DNA of 64,000 bases from Pantoea alfalfae (GTDB lineage Bacteria; Pseudomonadota; Gammaproteobacteria; Enterobacterales; Enterobacteriaceae), in NCBI RefSeq assembly GCF_019880205.1, contig NZ_CP082292.1, positions 1,612,001 to 1,676,000 of the forward strand, given 5' to 3'. Position numbers and translations under genes: made by a program. Positions 26,493-38,303 of the stretch are shown piece by piece; position 1 is the first letter of the stretch; each line of letters opens with the position of its first letter. Under the pieces are notes generated by a model. It saw only the letters and a list, made by a program, of their open reading frames with translations, was not told the origin of the DNA and searched no databases.

Positions 26493-27227
26493 TCAGGAGT
26501 AGAAGCTTTGCGCCAGTGAACCGACCAGCAGTTGCCAGCCATCGACCAGAACAAACAGCATCAGTTTAAACGGCAGCGCGATGGACGCTGGCGGTACCAT
26601 CATCATCCCCAGCGCCATCAGCACGCTGGCAACCACCAGGTCGATGATCAGGAACGGGATAAATACGGTAAAGCCAATCTGGAACGCGGTCTTCAGCTCG
26701 CTGGTCACATAGGCGGGCAGCAGAATACGCATTGGCACCGCTTCAGGACCGGCAATCGGGGCGGTATTCGCCAGACGGGCAAACAGGGCTAAATCCGCTT
26801 CACGGGTCTGACGCAGCATAAACTCGCGCAGCGGCTGGGCACCTTTATCAATCGCCACGTCCATGCTGATCTTGTCCTGGCTGAACGGCAGGTAAGCATC
26901 CTGATAAATCTTGTCGAAGGTCGGTGCCATAATAAAGAAAGTCAGAAACAGCGACAGTCCGAGCAACACCTGGTTAGGCGGCGCAGAGGGCGTGCCCAGC
27001 GCGTTACGCAGTAAACCAAACACAATGATGATACGGGTGAAGCTGGTCATCATCAGCAGCACGGCCGGAATAAAGGTCAGCGCAGTGATAAAGACCAGCG
27101 TCTGTACCGGCAGTGACCAGCTCTGACCGCCATTCGGCAGTGAGTGACTCACCAGGCCCGGCAACTGGGCATGGGCAACCGGTGCCAGTAACAGCAGTGG
27201 CAATAAAGGAAGCAGTCGACGCATCAT
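26493..27227 (-). CDS. fliP: Flagellar export gate protein FliP
   Basis: The 244-residue protein has an N-terminal signal sequence (residues 1-20, ending AHA), as FliP proteins do, and four later membrane helices. The core [40 protein letters not shown] is diagnostic. The ATG overlaps the fliO stop (ATGA); a second ATG follows at once. Confidence 0.96.
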   Translation of the reverse strand: MMRRLLPLLPLLLLAPVAHAQLPGLVSHSLPNGGQSWSLPVQTLVFITALTFIPAVLLMMTSFTRIIIVFGLLRNALGTPSAPPNQVLLGLSLFLTFFIMAPTFDKIYQDAYLPFSQDKISMDVAIDKGAQPLREFMLRQTREADLALFARLANTAPIAGPEAVPMRILLPAYVTSELKTAFQIGFTVFIPFLIIDLVVASVLMALGMMMVPPASIALPFKLMLFVLVDGWQLLVGSLAQSFYS

Positions 27228-27622
27228 TGTGGTTTTCCGGGACGTTTAACCAGATTCTGTAACAGCTGACGAAAATCCTGTGGCGCACTGTTTACTGGCG
27301 TCACAGAGACCGGTTCACCCGGCGGCAGCGTATGCAGATGAGTAATCTGCTGGGCAGTGACGCCCAGCACCAGACGCGCATCGGCAGTATCGACAATCAC
27401 CACCCGCTCACGCTGGCCCACTGAGACGCTGGCCGTGAGTTTCAGCTCCTGACCACTGACCTTTTTCGGCGCAAAGCCGGCACGGCGTGCCAGCCAGGCG
27501 CAGGCCAGAATCAATAAAATAATCACTGCTAACACGCTGCTGACCTGTGCCAGCATAGAACCGGTCGAAATCGCCTGTGCGTGCGGTGCGGCCGGTTGCA
27601 GCGTTTGATTCTGGCTATTCAT
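27224..27622 (-). CDS. fliO: Flagellar assembly protein FliO
   Basis: The 132-residue protein has one membrane helix (about residues 24-44: [24 protein letters not shown]) and a cytoplasmic SpoA-like domain ([19 protein letters not shown].....LVLGVT..QI..L). FliO aids assembly of FliP. It overlaps fliP by four bases and follows fliN by ten. Confidence 0.92.
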   Translation of the reverse strand: MNSQNQTLQPAAPHAQAISTGSMLAQVSSVLAVIILLILACAWLARRAGFAPKKVSGQELKLTASVSVGQRERVVIVDTADARLVLGVTAQQITHLHTLPPGEPVSVTPVNSAPQDFRQLLQNLVKRPGKPQ

Positions 27623-27632
27623 AATGTGACTC

Positions 27633-28040
27633 TTAGCGACTCAGACGACGCATACGTTCAGACGGGGTGATGATGTCAGTGATACGAACGCCATATTTGT
27701 CGTTCACCACCACCACTTCACCCTGTGCAATCAGGTAACCGTTGATCAGAATATCCAGCGGCTCACCTGCCAGTCCGTCCAGTGCTACCACCGAACCCTG
27801 CGCCAGGCGCAGCAGCTCTTTGATGGTCATCTTGGTGCGGCCCAGTTCGACGGTGAGTTTCACCGGGATATCCATAATCAGATCGATATCCTGCAACGAG
27901 CCCGCGACATTGCCGCTGTCGAATGACTTAAAGACGTCATCGGTCTGCGGCGCACTGCTGCTGCCGACCTGCTCGTTCATTGCTTCAGCCCACAGATCGT
28001 CCGCAGAGATATCGTCAGACGGTTTATTACTGTCAGTCAT
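27633..28040 (-). CDS. fliN: Flagellar motor switch protein FliN
   Basis: The 135-residue protein has an acidic N-terminal tail (DDISADDLWAEAM) and the SpoA domain (DIPVKLTVELGRTKMTIKELLRLAQGSVVALDGLAGEPLDI..NG.LIAQGEVVV...YGVRITDI). FliN forms the lower C-ring with FliM. The start overlaps the fliM stop by eight bases. Confidence 0.97.
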   Translation of the reverse strand: MTDSNKPSDDISADDLWAEAMNEQVGSSSAPQTDDVFKSFDSGNVAGSLQDIDLIMDIPVKLTVELGRTKMTIKELLRLAQGSVVALDGLAGEPLDILINGYLIAQGEVVVVNDKYGVRITDIITPSERMRRLSR

Positions 28041-29040
28041 GGGGCTGTTCCTCGTTAAGCGAATTCAAAATCGGGTTAATCAGGTGTTCGACACGGAGCG
28101 CATATTGCCCATTCATCGTGCCATATTGGCTGGTTAAGACCGGTACGCTATCGACATGGGCGATAATGCGTTCCGGCTTCTCAATCGGCAGCACATCACC
28201 GGGTTTCAGCTGCAGAATCCGTGAGAGACGCAGTGACGTTTCGGCAAAGTGAGCAATCAGTTCCAGCTCAGAGTGCTGCACCTGTTTGACCAGGTTATCG
28301 CGCCAGTGGTTATCTTCCTGACGTGAGTTTTCGAGCGGTGGATTCACCAGCAGCTCGCGCAGCGGTTCAATCATTGAAAACGGGATGCAGATATTAAACT
28401 CACCCACCAGGTTACCAATCTCCACCTGGAACGGCGTGTTAACCACGATGTCGTTCGGTGAAGTGGTGATGTTGGTGAACTTTACCTGCATCTCTGAACG
28501 TACATACTCGACGTCCAGGGGATAAATAGCCTTCCATGCGTCGCTGTAACCATCCAGCGCCAGCTTCAGCATGCGGCGGATAACGCGCTGCTCGGTATGG
28601 GTAAACTCACGGCCTTCGACTTTCGTCGGAAAACGTCCGTCACCACCAAACAGGTTGTCGACGGCGATAAACACCAGGCTGGGTGAGAACACCACCAGCG
28701 CCGTGCCGCGCAGCGGTTTCAGGTGGATCAGATTCAGGTTGGTTGGCACCGGCAGATTGCGGGCAAACTCGTGATACGGCTGAATCTTAATCGCCCCGAC
28801 GCTGATGTCCGGGCTACGGCGCAACAGGTTAAACAGCGTCATACGGAAACTACGGGCAAAACGCTCGTTAATAATTTCCAGCGCCTGCAAACGCTCGCGC
28901 ACCACGCGGCGCTGGGTATTCGGGTCGTAAGGACGAATATCGCCTTCCGGCCCGTTTTGTTTCTTTTCTTCTTCCGCGCTGCCACTGTCGCCGTTTAAAA
29001 GGGCGTCAATTTCAGCCTGGGAGAGAATGCTATCGCCCAT
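28033..29040 (-). CDS. fliM: Flagellar motor switch protein FliM
   Basis: The 335-residue protein begins MGDSILSQAEIDALLNGDSG, the CheY-P-binding segment. It then has the CheC-like middle domain (PYDPNTQRRVVRERLQALEIINERFARSFR) and the C-terminal SpoA domain. It forms the C-ring with FliG and FliN and sets rotation direction. Confidence 0.97.
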   Translation of the reverse strand: MGDSILSQAEIDALLNGDSGSAEEEKKQNGPEGDIRPYDPNTQRRVVRERLQALEIINERFARSFRMTLFNLLRRSPDISVGAIKIQPYHEFARNLPVPTNLNLIHLKPLRGTALVVFSPSLVFIAVDNLFGGDGRFPTKVEGREFTHTEQRVIRRMLKLALDGYSDAWKAIYPLDVEYVRSEMQVKFTNITTSPNDIVVNTPFQVEIGNLVGEFNICIPFSMIEPLRELLVNPPLENSRQEDNHWRDNLVKQVQHSELELIAHFAETSLRLSRILQLKPGDVLPIEKPERIIAHVDSVPVLTSQYGTMNGQYALRVEHLINPILNSLNEEQPHD

Positions 29041-29044
29041 TGAT

Positions 29045-29530
29045 TCACCTCAAAATGAAGGCAGTAAACAGCACGTCGTTTACGGCCTGCGGAGGTTGAC
29101 CTTTTACCAGCGGAGGTGTCAGCGCCTGTTTGATTTGTTCAACAAGCGCCTGTTTTCCTTGCTCCGTCGCCAGCGCCGCAGCACTCTGACGCGAGAGCAG
29201 CAGCAGCAGACGGCTGCGCACCTCAGGCAGATAGTCATTCATCCGACTCCGGGACTCTTCATCGGCCAGACGCAGGGTAAAGCCTACGTAAAGCACGCGG
29301 TCAGGATCGTTGTCGGGATTGACCAGGTTAACCGTAAATGTATCAAGTGCAAAAAAGACCGGAGCGGGAGGCGGTTCAACTTTCGCCACCTCAGGCTTAT
29401 CGCCCTCGTGTTTATTCATCATTCGCCAGACTGCATAGCCTGCCACGCTGCAAGCGGCCAGCGTCAGAATGATCAACACTGGTATTAAGATTTTACGTTT
29501 GCTGCCTTTTGCTTTCGCGTTATCAGACAT
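29045..29530 (-). CDS. fliL: Flagellar basal body-associated protein FliL
   Basis: The 161-residue protein has one membrane helix (about residues 15-35: [22 protein letters not shown]) and a periplasmic domain with [13 protein letters not shown] and [11 protein letters not shown]. FliL supports stator function. It is the first gene of fliLMNOPQR; the promoter lies in the 127-base gap to fliK, where no sigma-28 box was found. Confidence 0.94.
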   Translation of the reverse strand: MSDNAKAKGSKRKILIPVLIILTLAACSVAGYAVWRMMNKHEGDKPEVAKVEPPPAPVFFALDTFTVNLVNPDNDPDRVLYVGFTLRLADEESRSRMNDYLPEVRSRLLLLLSRQSAAALATEQGKQALVEQIKQALTPPLVKGQPPQAVNDVLFTAFILR

Positions 29531-29657
29531 GGTGCAGTTACTTCCTGTGAATTATGGGCAAGCCTCTCGGCTCACGGGACAGATTATCCGCGTCTTAAGT
29601 CAAACCAATGGGTAGAAAAGACGCGGGTTTTACGCTTACCTTCAGCGTTTGCCGCTG

Positions 29658-30941
29658 TCAGGCGAAAGTGTCGACGGCGCTGTTGCCGTTAACGCGAGCC
29701 TGAAGGGCGGCGGGAACGGCGATCGGCGTAATGTCGGTGTCACTGTCTTGGGTGAGAGAGAAGCGGCCATGCTGTCCATCGCGGCGCGCCTCCTGTTGTT
29801 GCTGGAATTGCTGGCCCTGCGCGGAACTGTCACTGCTCACCTGACTCTCGCCCAGGTTGATACCGCTCTCTGCCAGCGCGCTGCGCAGCTGCGGTATCGC
29901 GGCTTCCAGTGCCGATCTGACGTGGCTATGGCTGGAAACCAGACTAATTTGTGCCTGGTCGTTGTCCAGTTTCAGGCTGATCTGGATAGCGCCAAGGTCT
30001 TCCGGATGTAAACGCAACTCCGCGTTCTGCTGGCCGTTGCGGCTGAACATCACGATCTGCTGACTCAGCGCCTGCTGCCACTCGTCGCTGCCCAGCTGTG
30101 AATTCAGCATCGGGGTGGACGGGGTGCTGCTGGTCGCAGAGGCGGTCACTGGCGCGGGCAGGCTGCTGGCACTGGCGAACGGCGTGGCGCTGATCGCGTT
30201 GTCGCTGGTGCTGGCTTTGATCGCACTCTGATCATCCTGCTTCACCATATTGCTTAGCGCCTGCTGGAAGCTGCTGTCGAGCGTCAGGCCGCTGCTGGTC
30301 GCACTTTGCGCGGCGGGCTGACTCTGACTGGCGGAGCTGTTCACCGCAGGTGAATTCAGTGCGGCACCTTTAGCATCCTGCTTCTCATCTTTACCCGGCG
30401 CAGGGCTATCCGGTGCGTGGCCCTGCTGCGCGCTGTTCAGCAGTTGCGTCAGCGCGGTCTGACTTTTCCGGCCGGTGTCGGTCTGGGCAATCAGCTCACC
30501 GGCTTCACTGCTGACCGGCGTCGAAGGCGTCGCTGTCGGCGTTACCGCACCCGGTAACATGGCAAACAGTGCCTGCACATTTTGCATGTCACTGGCGCTT
30601 AAAGGTGCGGCCTCCGGCTTGTCTTTATCATCGGCTGATTTTGACCCACCTTTAATATTTTCCGGCTTAAACAGAGCGGTCAGTTCAGCAGGATTATCCA
30701 GCGCCGCCATCAGCGCATTCAGCGGCGCCTTCGGGCGGGCGTCATCGGCAGTTTCTGCTTTGACGTCAGCGGATTGCGCCGCTTTTCCCGGTTGTTTCGC
30801 CAGGCCTGCCAGCTGGTTTCCCAGCGTGGTCAGAAAGTCCTGTGGCAGGGCATCAGCCCCTGCTACCAGGTCCGTCGCGCCGGATGGTTCCGCGTCGGTT
30901 TTAGCCGCCGCTTTTATGCCAATGTGTGGCAGCGTAATCAT
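29658..30941 (-). CDS. fliK: Flagellar hook-length control protein FliK
   Basis: The 427-residue protein has a long Ala/Ser/Gln/Lys-rich disordered N-terminal two-thirds. The conserved C-terminal domain has [49 protein letters not shown]. FliK is exported, measures the hook and switches export specificity. It ends the fliFGHIJK operon and overlaps fliJ by four bases. Confidence 0.94.
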   Translation of the reverse strand: MITLPHIGIKAAAKTDAEPSGATDLVAGADALPQDFLTTLGNQLAGLAKQPGKAAQSADVKAETADDARPKAPLNALMAALDNPAELTALFKPENIKGGSKSADDKDKPEAAPLSASDMQNVQALFAMLPGAVTPTATPSTPVSSEAGELIAQTDTGRKSQTALTQLLNSAQQGHAPDSPAPGKDEKQDAKGAALNSPAVNSSASQSQPAAQSATSSGLTLDSSFQQALSNMVKQDDQSAIKASTSDNAISATPFASASSLPAPVTASATSSTPSTPMLNSQLGSDEWQQALSQQIVMFSRNGQQNAELRLHPEDLGAIQISLKLDNDQAQISLVSSHSHVRSALEAAIPQLRSALAESGINLGESQVSSDSSAQGQQFQQQQEARRDGQHGRFSLTQDSDTDITPIAVPAALQARVNGNSAVDTFA

Positions 30942-31381
30942 TCGCCTCTCCTCGATGCGGCCCGTTGGGCAAATTCATCCATCCGTTTCTGATCGAGACG
31001 GTTTTCCTGTCGTAATGCATTTTCCGCTGCCCGCGTTATCAGGGTTTGATAGGCGTTCAGCCGCTGCTGTTTGTCGCGCCAGTTAATCAGCGCCTGCTCC
31101 AGCCGCTGATTCCAGTTATTAAGCTGGTTGCGATGCTGCTCAATCGCTTTTTCCAGCGTCTGAATAAACTGGTGATAGTTCGTCCAGCGGGTGCTGGCGA
31201 TGCCGGATGACATGTCATCGTTGAGCTTGTTGCGATACTCGTCCTGATAATCGAGCAGCATCGTCAGCTGCTCGTTAGCGGCGTGCTGGCCGCGGCGCAT
31301 ATCGCCTAAATAGATGGCGGCACGTTCGAGATCCTGCTCCGCTAAGTCGCGCAGCGTATCAATGGCATTTGCAGTTTTCAT
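30938..31381 (-). CDS. fliJ: Flagellar export chaperone/stalk protein FliJ
   Basis: The 147-residue protein is almost entirely coiled coil (A.....[18 protein letters not shown]) with the family C-terminal [15 protein letters not shown]. FliJ is the central stalk of the FliI ATPase. It starts 20 bases after fliI. Confidence 0.94.
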   Translation of the reverse strand: MKTANAIDTLRDLAEQDLERAAIYLGDMRRGQHAANEQLTMLLDYQDEYRNKLNDDMSSGIASTRWTNYHQFIQTLEKAIEQHRNQLNNWNQRLEQALINWRDKQQRLNAYQTLITRAAENALRQENRLDQKRMDEFAQRAASRRGE

Positions 31382-31400
31382 TGCCGTTACCTCGCGTTAA

Positions 31401-32771
31401 TTATTGTGACGAGCCAAACAGCGCATGCAGATGCAGGCTGGCGTCGTCATAATCGCTGCGCTCAAAGATGCCCTGTTGCAGGAAGGCTTCCATCTGCGGA
31501 TAGAGCCTGATGGCTTTATCGAGCATCGGATCGCTGCCGGCGGCATAGGCCCCGACGCTGACCAGATCGCGGTTACGCTGGAAGCTGGAGAGCAACTGCT
31601 TGAACTGGCGCACCTGCGCATAGTGGTTCTCATCGATCAGTGAGGTCATCGCACGGCTGATTGAGGCTTCGATATCAATCGCCGGATAGTGACCCGCTTC
31701 GCCAAGCCGGCGCGACAGCACGATATGGCCGTCAAGGATGGCGCGCGCGGAGTCCGCGATCGGATCCTGCTGATCGTCGCCTTCGGTCAGGACGGTATAG
31801 AAGGCGGTGATCGAACCGCCGCCGTCGATGCCGTTACCGGCGCGTTCAACCAGCGCAGGCAGTTTGGCGAATACAGAAGGCGGGTAGCCTTTGGTTGCCG
31901 GTGGCTCACCAATCGCCAGGGCGATTTCACGCTGCGCCATGGCGTAGCGGGTCAGGGAATCCATAATCAGCAGCACATGCTTGCCGCGATCGCGAAAATC
32001 TTCAGCGATACGGGTGGCGTAAGCGGCACCCTGCATACGCAGCAGTGGCGAAACATCCGCCGGGGCAGCAATTACCACCGAACGGGCGCGGCCTTCAGCA
32101 CCCAGAATGTTTTCGATAAAATCTTTAACTTCGCGGCCACGTTCGCCAATCAGACCGACTACGATAACGTCCGCTTTGGTGTAGCGCGCCATCATGCCGA
32201 GCAGCACGCTTTTCCCCACGCCTGAACCGGCAAACAGTCCCATACGCTGCCCGCGACCGACCGTCAGAAGGGCATTAATGGCACGTACGCCGGTATCCAG
32301 CACATCAGTAATCGGCGTACGCTGCAGCGGGTTAAACGGCGGGGTGATCAGCGGTGCGCGATAGCCGGTATCCGGCGACGGCAGACCGTCCAGCGGTCGG
32401 CCGCTACCGTCGAGCACGCGGCCCAGCAGTTCCGGCCCCAGCATCAGCTGTTTGCCCGCCTGCGGGTTATCGCCATTCTGACGCGCATAGACCCGCGCAC
32501 CCGGTAAAATACCGTCCACTTCTTCCAGTGGCATCATCAGCAGTTTCTGACCGTTGAATCCCACCACTTCACTTTCGATTTCGCTGATGGTTTTGCCATC
32601 GTTGCGTTCGATGATGCAGGTCGCACCCAGCGGCAGCTGTAAACCCGTCGCTTCCAGCACCAGGCCGGTCGCGCGGGTCAGGCGGCCATAACGGCGCACC
32701 GGCTGCACCTGGGCGATGCGTTTTTCAAAGGCGTCGAGTGAGCCCAGCCAGCGGTTCAGACGGGTAGTCAT
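31401..32771 (-). CDS. fliI: Flagellum-specific ATPase FliI
   Basis: The 456-residue protein is an F1-beta-like ATPase. It has Walker A AGSGVGKS (residues 181-188), the [12 protein letters not shown] segment, Walker [11 protein letters not shown] and the [13 protein letters not shown] loop. FliI powers entry of export substrates. The ATG overlaps the fliH stop by one base. Confidence 0.97.
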   Translation of the reverse strand: MTTRLNRWLGSLDAFEKRIAQVQPVRRYGRLTRATGLVLEATGLQLPLGATCIIERNDGKTISEIESEVVGFNGQKLLMMPLEEVDGILPGARVYARQNGDNPQAGKQLMLGPELLGRVLDGSGRPLDGLPSPDTGYRAPLITPPFNPLQRTPITDVLDTGVRAINALLTVGRGQRMGLFAGSGVGKSVLLGMMARYTKADVIVVGLIGERGREVKDFIENILGAEGRARSVVIAAPADVSPLLRMQGAAYATRIAEDFRDRGKHVLLIMDSLTRYAMAQREIALAIGEPPATKGYPPSVFAKLPALVERAGNGIDGGGSITAFYTVLTEGDDQQDPIADSARAILDGHIVLSRRLGEAGHYPAIDIEASISRAMTSLIDENHYAQVRQFKQLLSSFQRNRDLVSVGAYAAGSDPMLDKAIRLYPQMEAFLQQGIFERSDYDDASLHLHALFGSSQ

Positions 32772-33463
32772 CAGATTTCTCCTGGCGCAGCGAGACGGCA
32801 GAGTTCCTGCCAGCGCGTTGCGACGCTGGCATCCAGATCGCCATCTTCAGCGCTGAGTTTGCAGCCGCCAGGGTGCAGGGTGCTGTCTGCGATCAGCCGC
32901 CAGCCATGCAGATCCAGCGTCGGACCTAAAGTCTGCTCAATACGCTGTAAGTCGTCCGGGTGAACACGCAGCTGTGGTTTGCCGCTGAACATCGGTTCCT
33001 GCTGCAGCAGACCCTGAATCTGGCGCAGCAGGGCGGTACCATCTACCGTGGTGGCCTGGCCAATAACCGAGCGAGCCGCTTCCAGCGCCAGCTGCATCAG
33101 ACGGGCAGCAATCACGCTGTCCAGTGACTCCAGCGTGTTCTGGAACTCCGTCACCAGTTGCTGCATCCGCGCCTGAAGCGGTGCCTGCTGCTGCCGGGCA
33201 TCGGCCAGTCCCTGCTGAAAACCGGCGTCGTAGCCTGCTTTCTGACCTTCAGTCATACCCTGCTGATAGCCTTCGTTGTAGCCCTGGCCCTGCGCCTCTT
33301 TGCGCATCTGCTGCTGCAGACGTTCGAGCTGCTGTTGCTGCTCATCCACGCCGTCTTCAGCTTCGTAAATTTCTGGCTGCAGCTCCGGTTCAGGCTCGTC
33401 AAAACGACCTAAATCGGTGGGCTGCCACAGCTGCCAGGGGCGGGCAGAAAATGCATCAGACAT
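32771..33463 (-). CDS. fliH: Flagellar assembly protein FliH
   Basis: The 230-residue protein begins [18 protein letters not shown]. It has a Gln/Glu-rich coiled coil with GxxxG-like repeats ([29 protein letters not shown]) and a C-terminal FliI-binding domain. It regulates FliI and tethers it to FlhA and FliN. The start at 33463 overlaps the fliG end by eight bases. Confidence 0.95.
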   Translation of the reverse strand: MSDAFSARPWQLWQPTDLGRFDEPEPELQPEIYEAEDGVDEQQQQLERLQQQMRKEAQGQGYNEGYQQGMTEGQKAGYDAGFQQGLADARQQQAPLQARMQQLVTEFQNTLESLDSVIAARLMQLALEAARSVIGQATTVDGTALLRQIQGLLQQEPMFSGKPQLRVHPDDLQRIEQTLGPTLDLHGWRLIADSTLHPGGCKLSAEDGDLDASVATRWQELCRLAAPGEI

Positions 33464-34448
33464 AAGTTTCCTCGCCACCACCAATCACCATCTCGCCCGA
33501 TTCGGCCAGGCGACGGACCACCAGCAGGATCGCTTTCTGTTCGTTCTCCACAGCGGACATACGCACCGGACCCCGGTTGGCCAGGTCGTCGCGCAGGATA
33601 TCGGCCGCACGGGCTGACATGTTTTTGAGGAACTTCTCGCGCAGTGGCTGCTCGGAACCTTTCAGTGCAACCAGCAGCTGTTCGGACTCCACTTCCTGCA
33701 ACAGACGCTGGATGCTGCGGTCGTCCACTTCCACCAGGTTTTCGAACAGGAACATCTCGTCGATAATTTTCTGCGCCAGTTCGCCATCGAAGTCGCGTAC
33801 CGCTTCGATAACGGCCTCTTCCTGCTGCGTTTTCATCAGGTTGATGATCTCGGCTGCGGTTCTCACGCCGCCCATCTTCGCGCGCTTGAGGTTGGTGCCA
33901 TCCAGCAGGCCATTCAGCACTTCGGTCAGTTCGGCCAGCGCAGCTGGCTGTACACCACCAAAGGTGGCGATACGCAGCATGACATCGTGACGCAGACGTT
34001 CGTCGAACAGCGCCACAATATCGGCGGCCTGACCACGCTTGAGGTGGACCAGGATGGTGGCGATGATCTGTGGATGCTCGTCGCGGATAAGGTCGGCGGC
34101 AGCCTGCGGCTCCATAAAGTTGAGCGTTTCCATCCCGCTGGTGGTTTCGCGCGTTTCGAGAATGTCCTCCAGCAGGCTGGAGGCGCGCTCTTCGCCCAGC
34201 GCACGGGTGAGCACTGAACGCAGGTATTCGTTGGAGTTCAGGCTCAATGCAGCAAACTGCTCAGCATCGGTTTCGAACTCACGCAGTATTTCAGTCAGCT
34301 GCTTGTGTGACACCTGACGCATATTGGCCATCGCCGCGCTCAGGTGTTGTACTTCGCGCTGGTTCAGGTGTTTGAAAACTTCCGCAGCGCGCTCTTCGCC
34401 GATGGTCATCATCAGGATGGCGCTTTTTTCGGTTCCGGTCAGACTCAT
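33456..34448 (-). CDS. fliG: Flagellar motor switch protein FliG
   Basis: The 330-residue protein has the three armadillo-like domains. The C-terminal torque helix includes [31 protein letters not shown] and the charged residues that face the stator. It bridges the MS-ring and FliM. The ATG overlaps the fliF stop (ATGA). Confidence 0.97.
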   Translation of the reverse strand: MSLTGTEKSAILMMTIGEERAAEVFKHLNQREVQHLSAAMANMRQVSHKQLTEILREFETDAEQFAALSLNSNEYLRSVLTRALGEERASSLLEDILETRETTSGMETLNFMEPQAAADLIRDEHPQIIATILVHLKRGQAADIVALFDERLRHDVMLRIATFGGVQPAALAELTEVLNGLLDGTNLKRAKMGGVRTAAEIINLMKTQQEEAVIEAVRDFDGELAQKIIDEMFLFENLVEVDDRSIQRLLQEVESEQLLVALKGSEQPLREKFLKNMSARAADILRDDLANRGPVRMSAVENEQKAILLVVRRLAESGEMVIGGGEETYV

Positions 34449-36166
34449 AGCTCTTTACTCATCCATTCGCGAATCACCAGCGCAACAACGCGCGGATCGT
34501 TTTCTGACATGTCGCGGATGCGTTGACTCATCACTTCTGCGCTCATGCGGTTGTTAGACTTACGTTCCTGATCAAGCTCATCTTTGCTGAGCTGCACATT
34601 AAAGGCTTCTTCTTCTGGCTGTTGTGCAGCGGCGCGGGCAGCAACGGCTTCGGCAGCGGCTTTCTCGGCGGCCTGCTTACGAACCAGGTGCGGACGAACC
34701 AGTTTGCGGTAGAGGATAAAGGCGACCAGGGCAATCAACAGCCACTTACCGGCGTTCATCAGCTGATCAAAGAAGGACTGCTGTTGCCAGAAGGGCAGAT
34801 CGGCGGTCACTGCTTCAGTGGTGTTGAACTGCGAGTTCACCACGTTGACGCTGTCGCCACGCGTCTGGGAGTAACCCATCGCTTCGCGGGTCAGGTCTTC
34901 AATCTGCTTCAACTGCTGCTCGTTCAGCGCAACCGCTTTGCCTTTATCATCTGCACGGAAGTTCACGACGACCGCAACCGACAGACGCTGTACGTCGCCG
35001 ACGTTAACTTTGGTATGACGAATGGAGCGATCCAGTTCGTAGTTCACCGTGTCATCACGACGTGAATTAGTCGGTCCTGAGCTGGCCGGTGCGGTGCTGG
35101 TGGTCTGGTTAGCGTTATTCGCTGCGTTGTTCTGACCATTCGCGGCCTGATCGTTGGCTGCATTGTTAGTCGTGACCGGCGCGGTGTTGGCTGGCGCAGG
35201 CTGGTTAGAGAGCGCGCCTGGCACGCCACCCGGATAAGGGCTGCCCGACTGGTCACTGGTGCTGGTCTGACGCGAACGGATCGCCGTGTTCGACGGGTTA
35301 GCGTTAGGCTGATATTTCTCGTCGGTTTGCTCGCTGGTGTCGAAGTTAATCTGTGCGGTAACCTGCGCATGCACATTGCCCTGGCCAAGAATCGGATTCA
35401 GGATCGCTTCGATACGTTGCTGGTAGCGTGCTTCAACTTCAGAAGAGTACTTCAGCTGCGCGTCATTCAGATCGCGACCGGCGTTATCAGAACGGGTCAG
35501 CAGGCGACCGGTCTGATCGACCACGGTGACGTTGCCCGGCGGTAAACCGGCGACGCTGCTTGAAACCATGTGGGCGATGGCCTGAATCTGGCCTTCATCC
35601 AGCGCACGGCCAGGCTGCAGGGTTAAGGTGACAGAGGCGGATGGCGCTTTCTGCTCACGCACAAATAAGGTGGGTTTTGGCATCGCCAGATGAACGCGGG
35701 CGCTTTTGACCGGACCCAGTGATTCGATGGTGCGGGCCAGTTCGCCTTCCAGCGCGCGCTGGTAGTTAACCTGCTCGCTGAACTGGCTGATACCGAACTT
35801 CTCTTTATCCAGCAGCTCAAAGCCCACCGATCCGCCTTTTGGCAGACCCTGCTGAGCCAGACGCAGACGCAGCTCATGCACGTTCGCTTCCGGCACCATC
35901 AGTGCGCCACCGTTTTCGGCGAAGCGATAGGGGATGTTCATCTGCGTCAGCTGGGTGACGATGGCACCGCCATCTTCATCAGTGAGGTTGTTATAAAGGA
36001 CGCTATAGCTGGGCTGCTTGGCCCACAGCACCATCGCGATCACGATCGCCACCACGGCAGCCGCCGCGACGATTAAAGGAATACGCGGATTTGCGCGCAG
36101 GCGAGCGAGCAGGTCACCGAAGCCTTTCTTTTCTTGTTCTGTTGTGGCGGCTGTGCTCGCATTCAT
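34445..36166 (-). CDS. fliF: Flagellar MS-ring protein FliF
   Basis: The 573-residue protein has membrane helices near residues 29-47 and 460-480. Between them are the ring-building motifs ([39 protein letters not shown] and [13 protein letters not shown]), then a low-complexity Asn/Ala/Thr linker, and a cytoplasmic FliG-binding tail ([26 protein letters not shown]). First gene of fliFGHIJK. Confidence 0.97.
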   Translation of the reverse strand: MNASTAATTEQEKKGFGDLLARLRANPRIPLIVAAAAVVAIVIAMVLWAKQPSYSVLYNNLTDEDGGAIVTQLTQMNIPYRFAENGGALMVPEANVHELRLRLAQQGLPKGGSVGFELLDKEKFGISQFSEQVNYQRALEGELARTIESLGPVKSARVHLAMPKPTLFVREQKAPSASVTLTLQPGRALDEGQIQAIAHMVSSSVAGLPPGNVTVVDQTGRLLTRSDNAGRDLNDAQLKYSSEVEARYQQRIEAILNPILGQGNVHAQVTAQINFDTSEQTDEKYQPNANPSNTAIRSRQTSTSDQSGSPYPGGVPGALSNQPAPANTAPVTTNNAANDQAANGQNNAANNANQTTSTAPASSGPTNSRRDDTVNYELDRSIRHTKVNVGDVQRLSVAVVVNFRADDKGKAVALNEQQLKQIEDLTREAMGYSQTRGDSVNVVNSQFNTTEAVTADLPFWQQQSFFDQLMNAGKWLLIALVAFILYRKLVRPHLVRKQAAEKAAAEAVAARAAAQQPEEEAFNVQLSKDELDQERKSNNRMSAEVMSQRIRDMSENDPRVVALVIREWMSKEL

Positions 36167-36398
36167 GACCGATTCCTGCCTGACGTAATTGACCGGGTAA
36201 GTTGAGATGGCAAAACAGACTCCCTGACCTGCGTAGATAAAATTTCCACTTCAATGCCAGGCATTATTAGGTGATAAGCAAAATTCGATGGCTGGATAAG
36301 GTAGGTTTTTTGCTGTCATTTAGCGGCTTTGTCTCATTGACAACGTGCTAACTTTTCCTCACATCAAAAATGTCATCCTCTTTAATAAGGTATCGTTC

Positions 36399-36710
36399 AT
36401 GTCCATTCAGGCAATTGACGGCGTACTGCAGCAGCTTCAGGCGACCTCGCTGCAGGCCAGTAACCGCAGCAGTGAAGCCACTAATCAGATCGATTTCGGC
36501 GCGACCATGAAAGCGGCGCTGGATAAGATTAGCGAAACGCAGACCACCGCCCGCACCCAGGCGCAGGATTTCGAGATGGGTAAACCTGGCATCGCACTGA
36601 ATGATGTGATGGTCGATCTGCAGAAATCATCCATCTCCATGCAGATGGGGATTCAGGTCAGGAACAAGCTGGTGTCGGCGTACAGTGAAATTATGAATAT
36701 GCAGGTTTAG
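36399..36710 (+). CDS. fliE: Flagellar hook-basal body protein FliE
   Basis: The 103-residue protein ([20 protein letters not shown]... ending [19 protein letters not shown]) is FliE, the adaptor between the MS-ring and the rod. The ATG at 36399 is the conserved start; an 18-codon extension is discarded. The last 27 bases, including the TAG, form the attL core of the prophage that follows, and the gene remains intact. It is divergent from fliF across a 230-base control region. Confidence 0.96.
   Translation: MSIQAIDGVLQQLQATSLQASNRSSEATNQIDFGATMKAALDKISETQTTARTQAQDFEMGKPGIALNDVMVDLQKSSISMQMGIQVRNKLVSAYSEIMNMQV
36684..36710 (+). other. attL core of prophage in fliE 3' end
   Basis: A 27-base sequence beginning AGTGAAATTATGAA and ending GCAGGTTTAG is repeated exactly at 47906-47932 in the same orientation. 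It covers the last eight codons and stop of fliE. An integrase gene lies 31 bases inside. An 11-base repeat ATGTAGCACAA follows at 36769-36779 and recurs near the other end (47784-47794), probably an integrase arm site. Confidence 0.9.
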
Positions 36711-36741
36711 GCGAGTAACTGTCTAAATCTGTTAAGGTTTA

Positions 36742-38022
36742 TCATACTGCCACTTTGGTGGAGCACGTATGTAGCACAAGATCGCTCATTTTCGTGTTGA
36801 TGAGTGATAGCTGGTCGGTATTGTTCTCTGACATCCAGGCGCCATAAACCCGGTACACCATCTGCGCATCGGAGTGACCCATTTGCGATGCAACGTAGTT
36901 CGGGTTTGCGCCTGCTGAAAGAGCCCAGCATGCGAAAGTATGACGTGACTGATATGCTTTCCGGTGACGGAGGCCTGCACGCCTCAATGCGCCGGTCCAT
37001 ATCTGCCCGAGAGACTCTGTTGAGTAGTAGGCTCCTGACCGCCCGTTGACTGCGTTCACGCCGGGATTAAACACGAATGTCTTCTGTTCCTCAATTCGCT
37101 CGCCATACTCCCTGGTATGAAAAGAGAAAGAGGTCTGAGGGTACATTCGGGTAAGCTCCCTTTGATCACGCAGAATATTAACGGCTGCATCTATCAGGCA
37201 TATGACACGGTTGCCGGCTTCTGTCTTCGGCGGCGTGAATAATCCCTGCGGCGTAAGGTTTCGGCTGACTGTCAGCGTCTTCGTCTCAAGGTCAACATCC
37301 TCCCAGGCGAGAGCACATATCTCTCCATGGCGTAACCCCGTCAGGATGGCAAGGGACCACATATTTGCTGTCTGTCGTGTAGAGCATGCTGCGATGAGGC
37401 GGGGATACTCCTCACGCGTTATCGGGTCCGGCCGCTTATTCGACTTCTTCAGAGGCCTGATGCCGGTCATCGGGTTAGCTTCTATATACCCATTACCATG
37501 AGCAAAGGCGAAGATCGCTTTCAGGTCAGCCATGCTGGAGTTAACCGTAGCCGCCGTCCTGCCTTTCTTTTCTATATTCATCTTCCTGCCGGTAAAGTAG
37601 CTGCCATTCAGAAGCTCGATGCGCAGATTGAGAATATCCTTCTGCATGACTGACCGGATGTCCTTTCCATTACCGATAATATCCAGCGTTACCCTGACGC
37701 GACGTTCTGTCGTCACATAAGAGCTGTTTGCCCAGTCAGGTTTTTTGAGCTTCAGCCACAAATCCGCAACTTCTCTGACAGCGATCGACTTGGACGAGCT
37801 AACTTCGTTCTTAAAAAGTGGTGAATCCGGAAACTCACTCCGGTAATCAAACGTCCCTGTCTTAATGCGATAGACTATGTTGCTACGCAACTCGCCAGCC
37901 ATCTTCCTGTTTTTGGGTGTGTCGAGAACTCCGATCGCCTCCCATCGTCTTTGCCCCTCATACATGAACCAGATTCGAAGGTGGTTCTTGTTGGGAGCCA
38001 CTCCTGTCGGATATCCAGACAT
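36742..38022 (-). CDS. int: Prophage tyrosine recombinase (integrase)
   Basis: The 426-residue enzyme has the tyrosine-recombinase residues: Arg in ILTGLRHGEICALAWEDVD, H-x-x-R in YQSRHTFACWAL, His in MGHSDAQMVYRVYG and the catalytic Tyr in the same segment. An N-terminal arm-binding domain precedes a SAM-like core-binding domain. The start at 38022 follows AGGAGAAGG. Its 3' end lies beside attL in fliE, so it most likely catalyses integration into fliE. Confidence 0.93.
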   Translation of the reverse strand: MSGYPTGVAPNKNHLRIWFMYEGQRRWEAIGVLDTPKNRKMAGELRSNIVYRIKTGTFDYRSEFPDSPLFKNEVSSSKSIAVREVADLWLKLKKPDWANSSYVTTERRVRVTLDIIGNGKDIRSVMQKDILNLRIELLNGSYFTGRKMNIEKKGRTAATVNSSMADLKAIFAFAHGNGYIEANPMTGIRPLKKSNKRPDPITREEYPRLIAACSTRQTANMWSLAILTGLRHGEICALAWEDVDLETKTLTVSRNLTPQGLFTPPKTEAGNRVICLIDAAVNILRDQRELTRMYPQTSFSFHTREYGERIEEQKTFVFNPGVNAVNGRSGAYYSTESLGQIWTGALRRAGLRHRKAYQSRHTFACWALSAGANPNYVASQMGHSDAQMVYRVYGAWMSENNTDQLSLINTKMSDLVLHTCSTKVAV

Positions 38023-38052
38023 ATGCCTTCTCCTGTTGAAATGGATCTGCAT

Positions 38053-38301
38053 TTAAGCAGATTTCTTCCTGGCAATCGCTGCCGGCTGGTTATCAATCCA
38101 CTTCTCGATCGCCTTCCAGTCATAAAAGCACATGCTGTTATCACGCGGCGCGCCATCGGGAGAAACGTGCTTGTATTCGCGACCCTCCATCCATGACACT
38201 TCGCGAGCCGTTTTGATGGTATTTTTCTTCATGCCAGTGATCGTCATCAGAACCGATTCAGATACCCACTTGCTCGGCATCAGCTGAACAACGTTTTCCA
38301 T
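38053..38301 (-). CDS. xis: Excisionase-like protein
   Basis: The 82-residue basic protein (KWVSESVLMTITGMKKNTIKTARE...WMEGREYKHVSPDGAP) matches the phage excisionase-like winged-helix family. It lies directly upstream of the integrase, the usual place of xis. AAGGAGTAG precedes the ATG. It would bind arm DNA to direct excision. Confidence 0.85.
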   Translation of the reverse strand: MENVVQLMPSKWVSESVLMTITGMKKNTIKTAREVSWMEGREYKHVSPDGAPRDNSMCFYDWKAIEKWIDNQPAAIARKKSA

Positions 38302-38303
38302 AT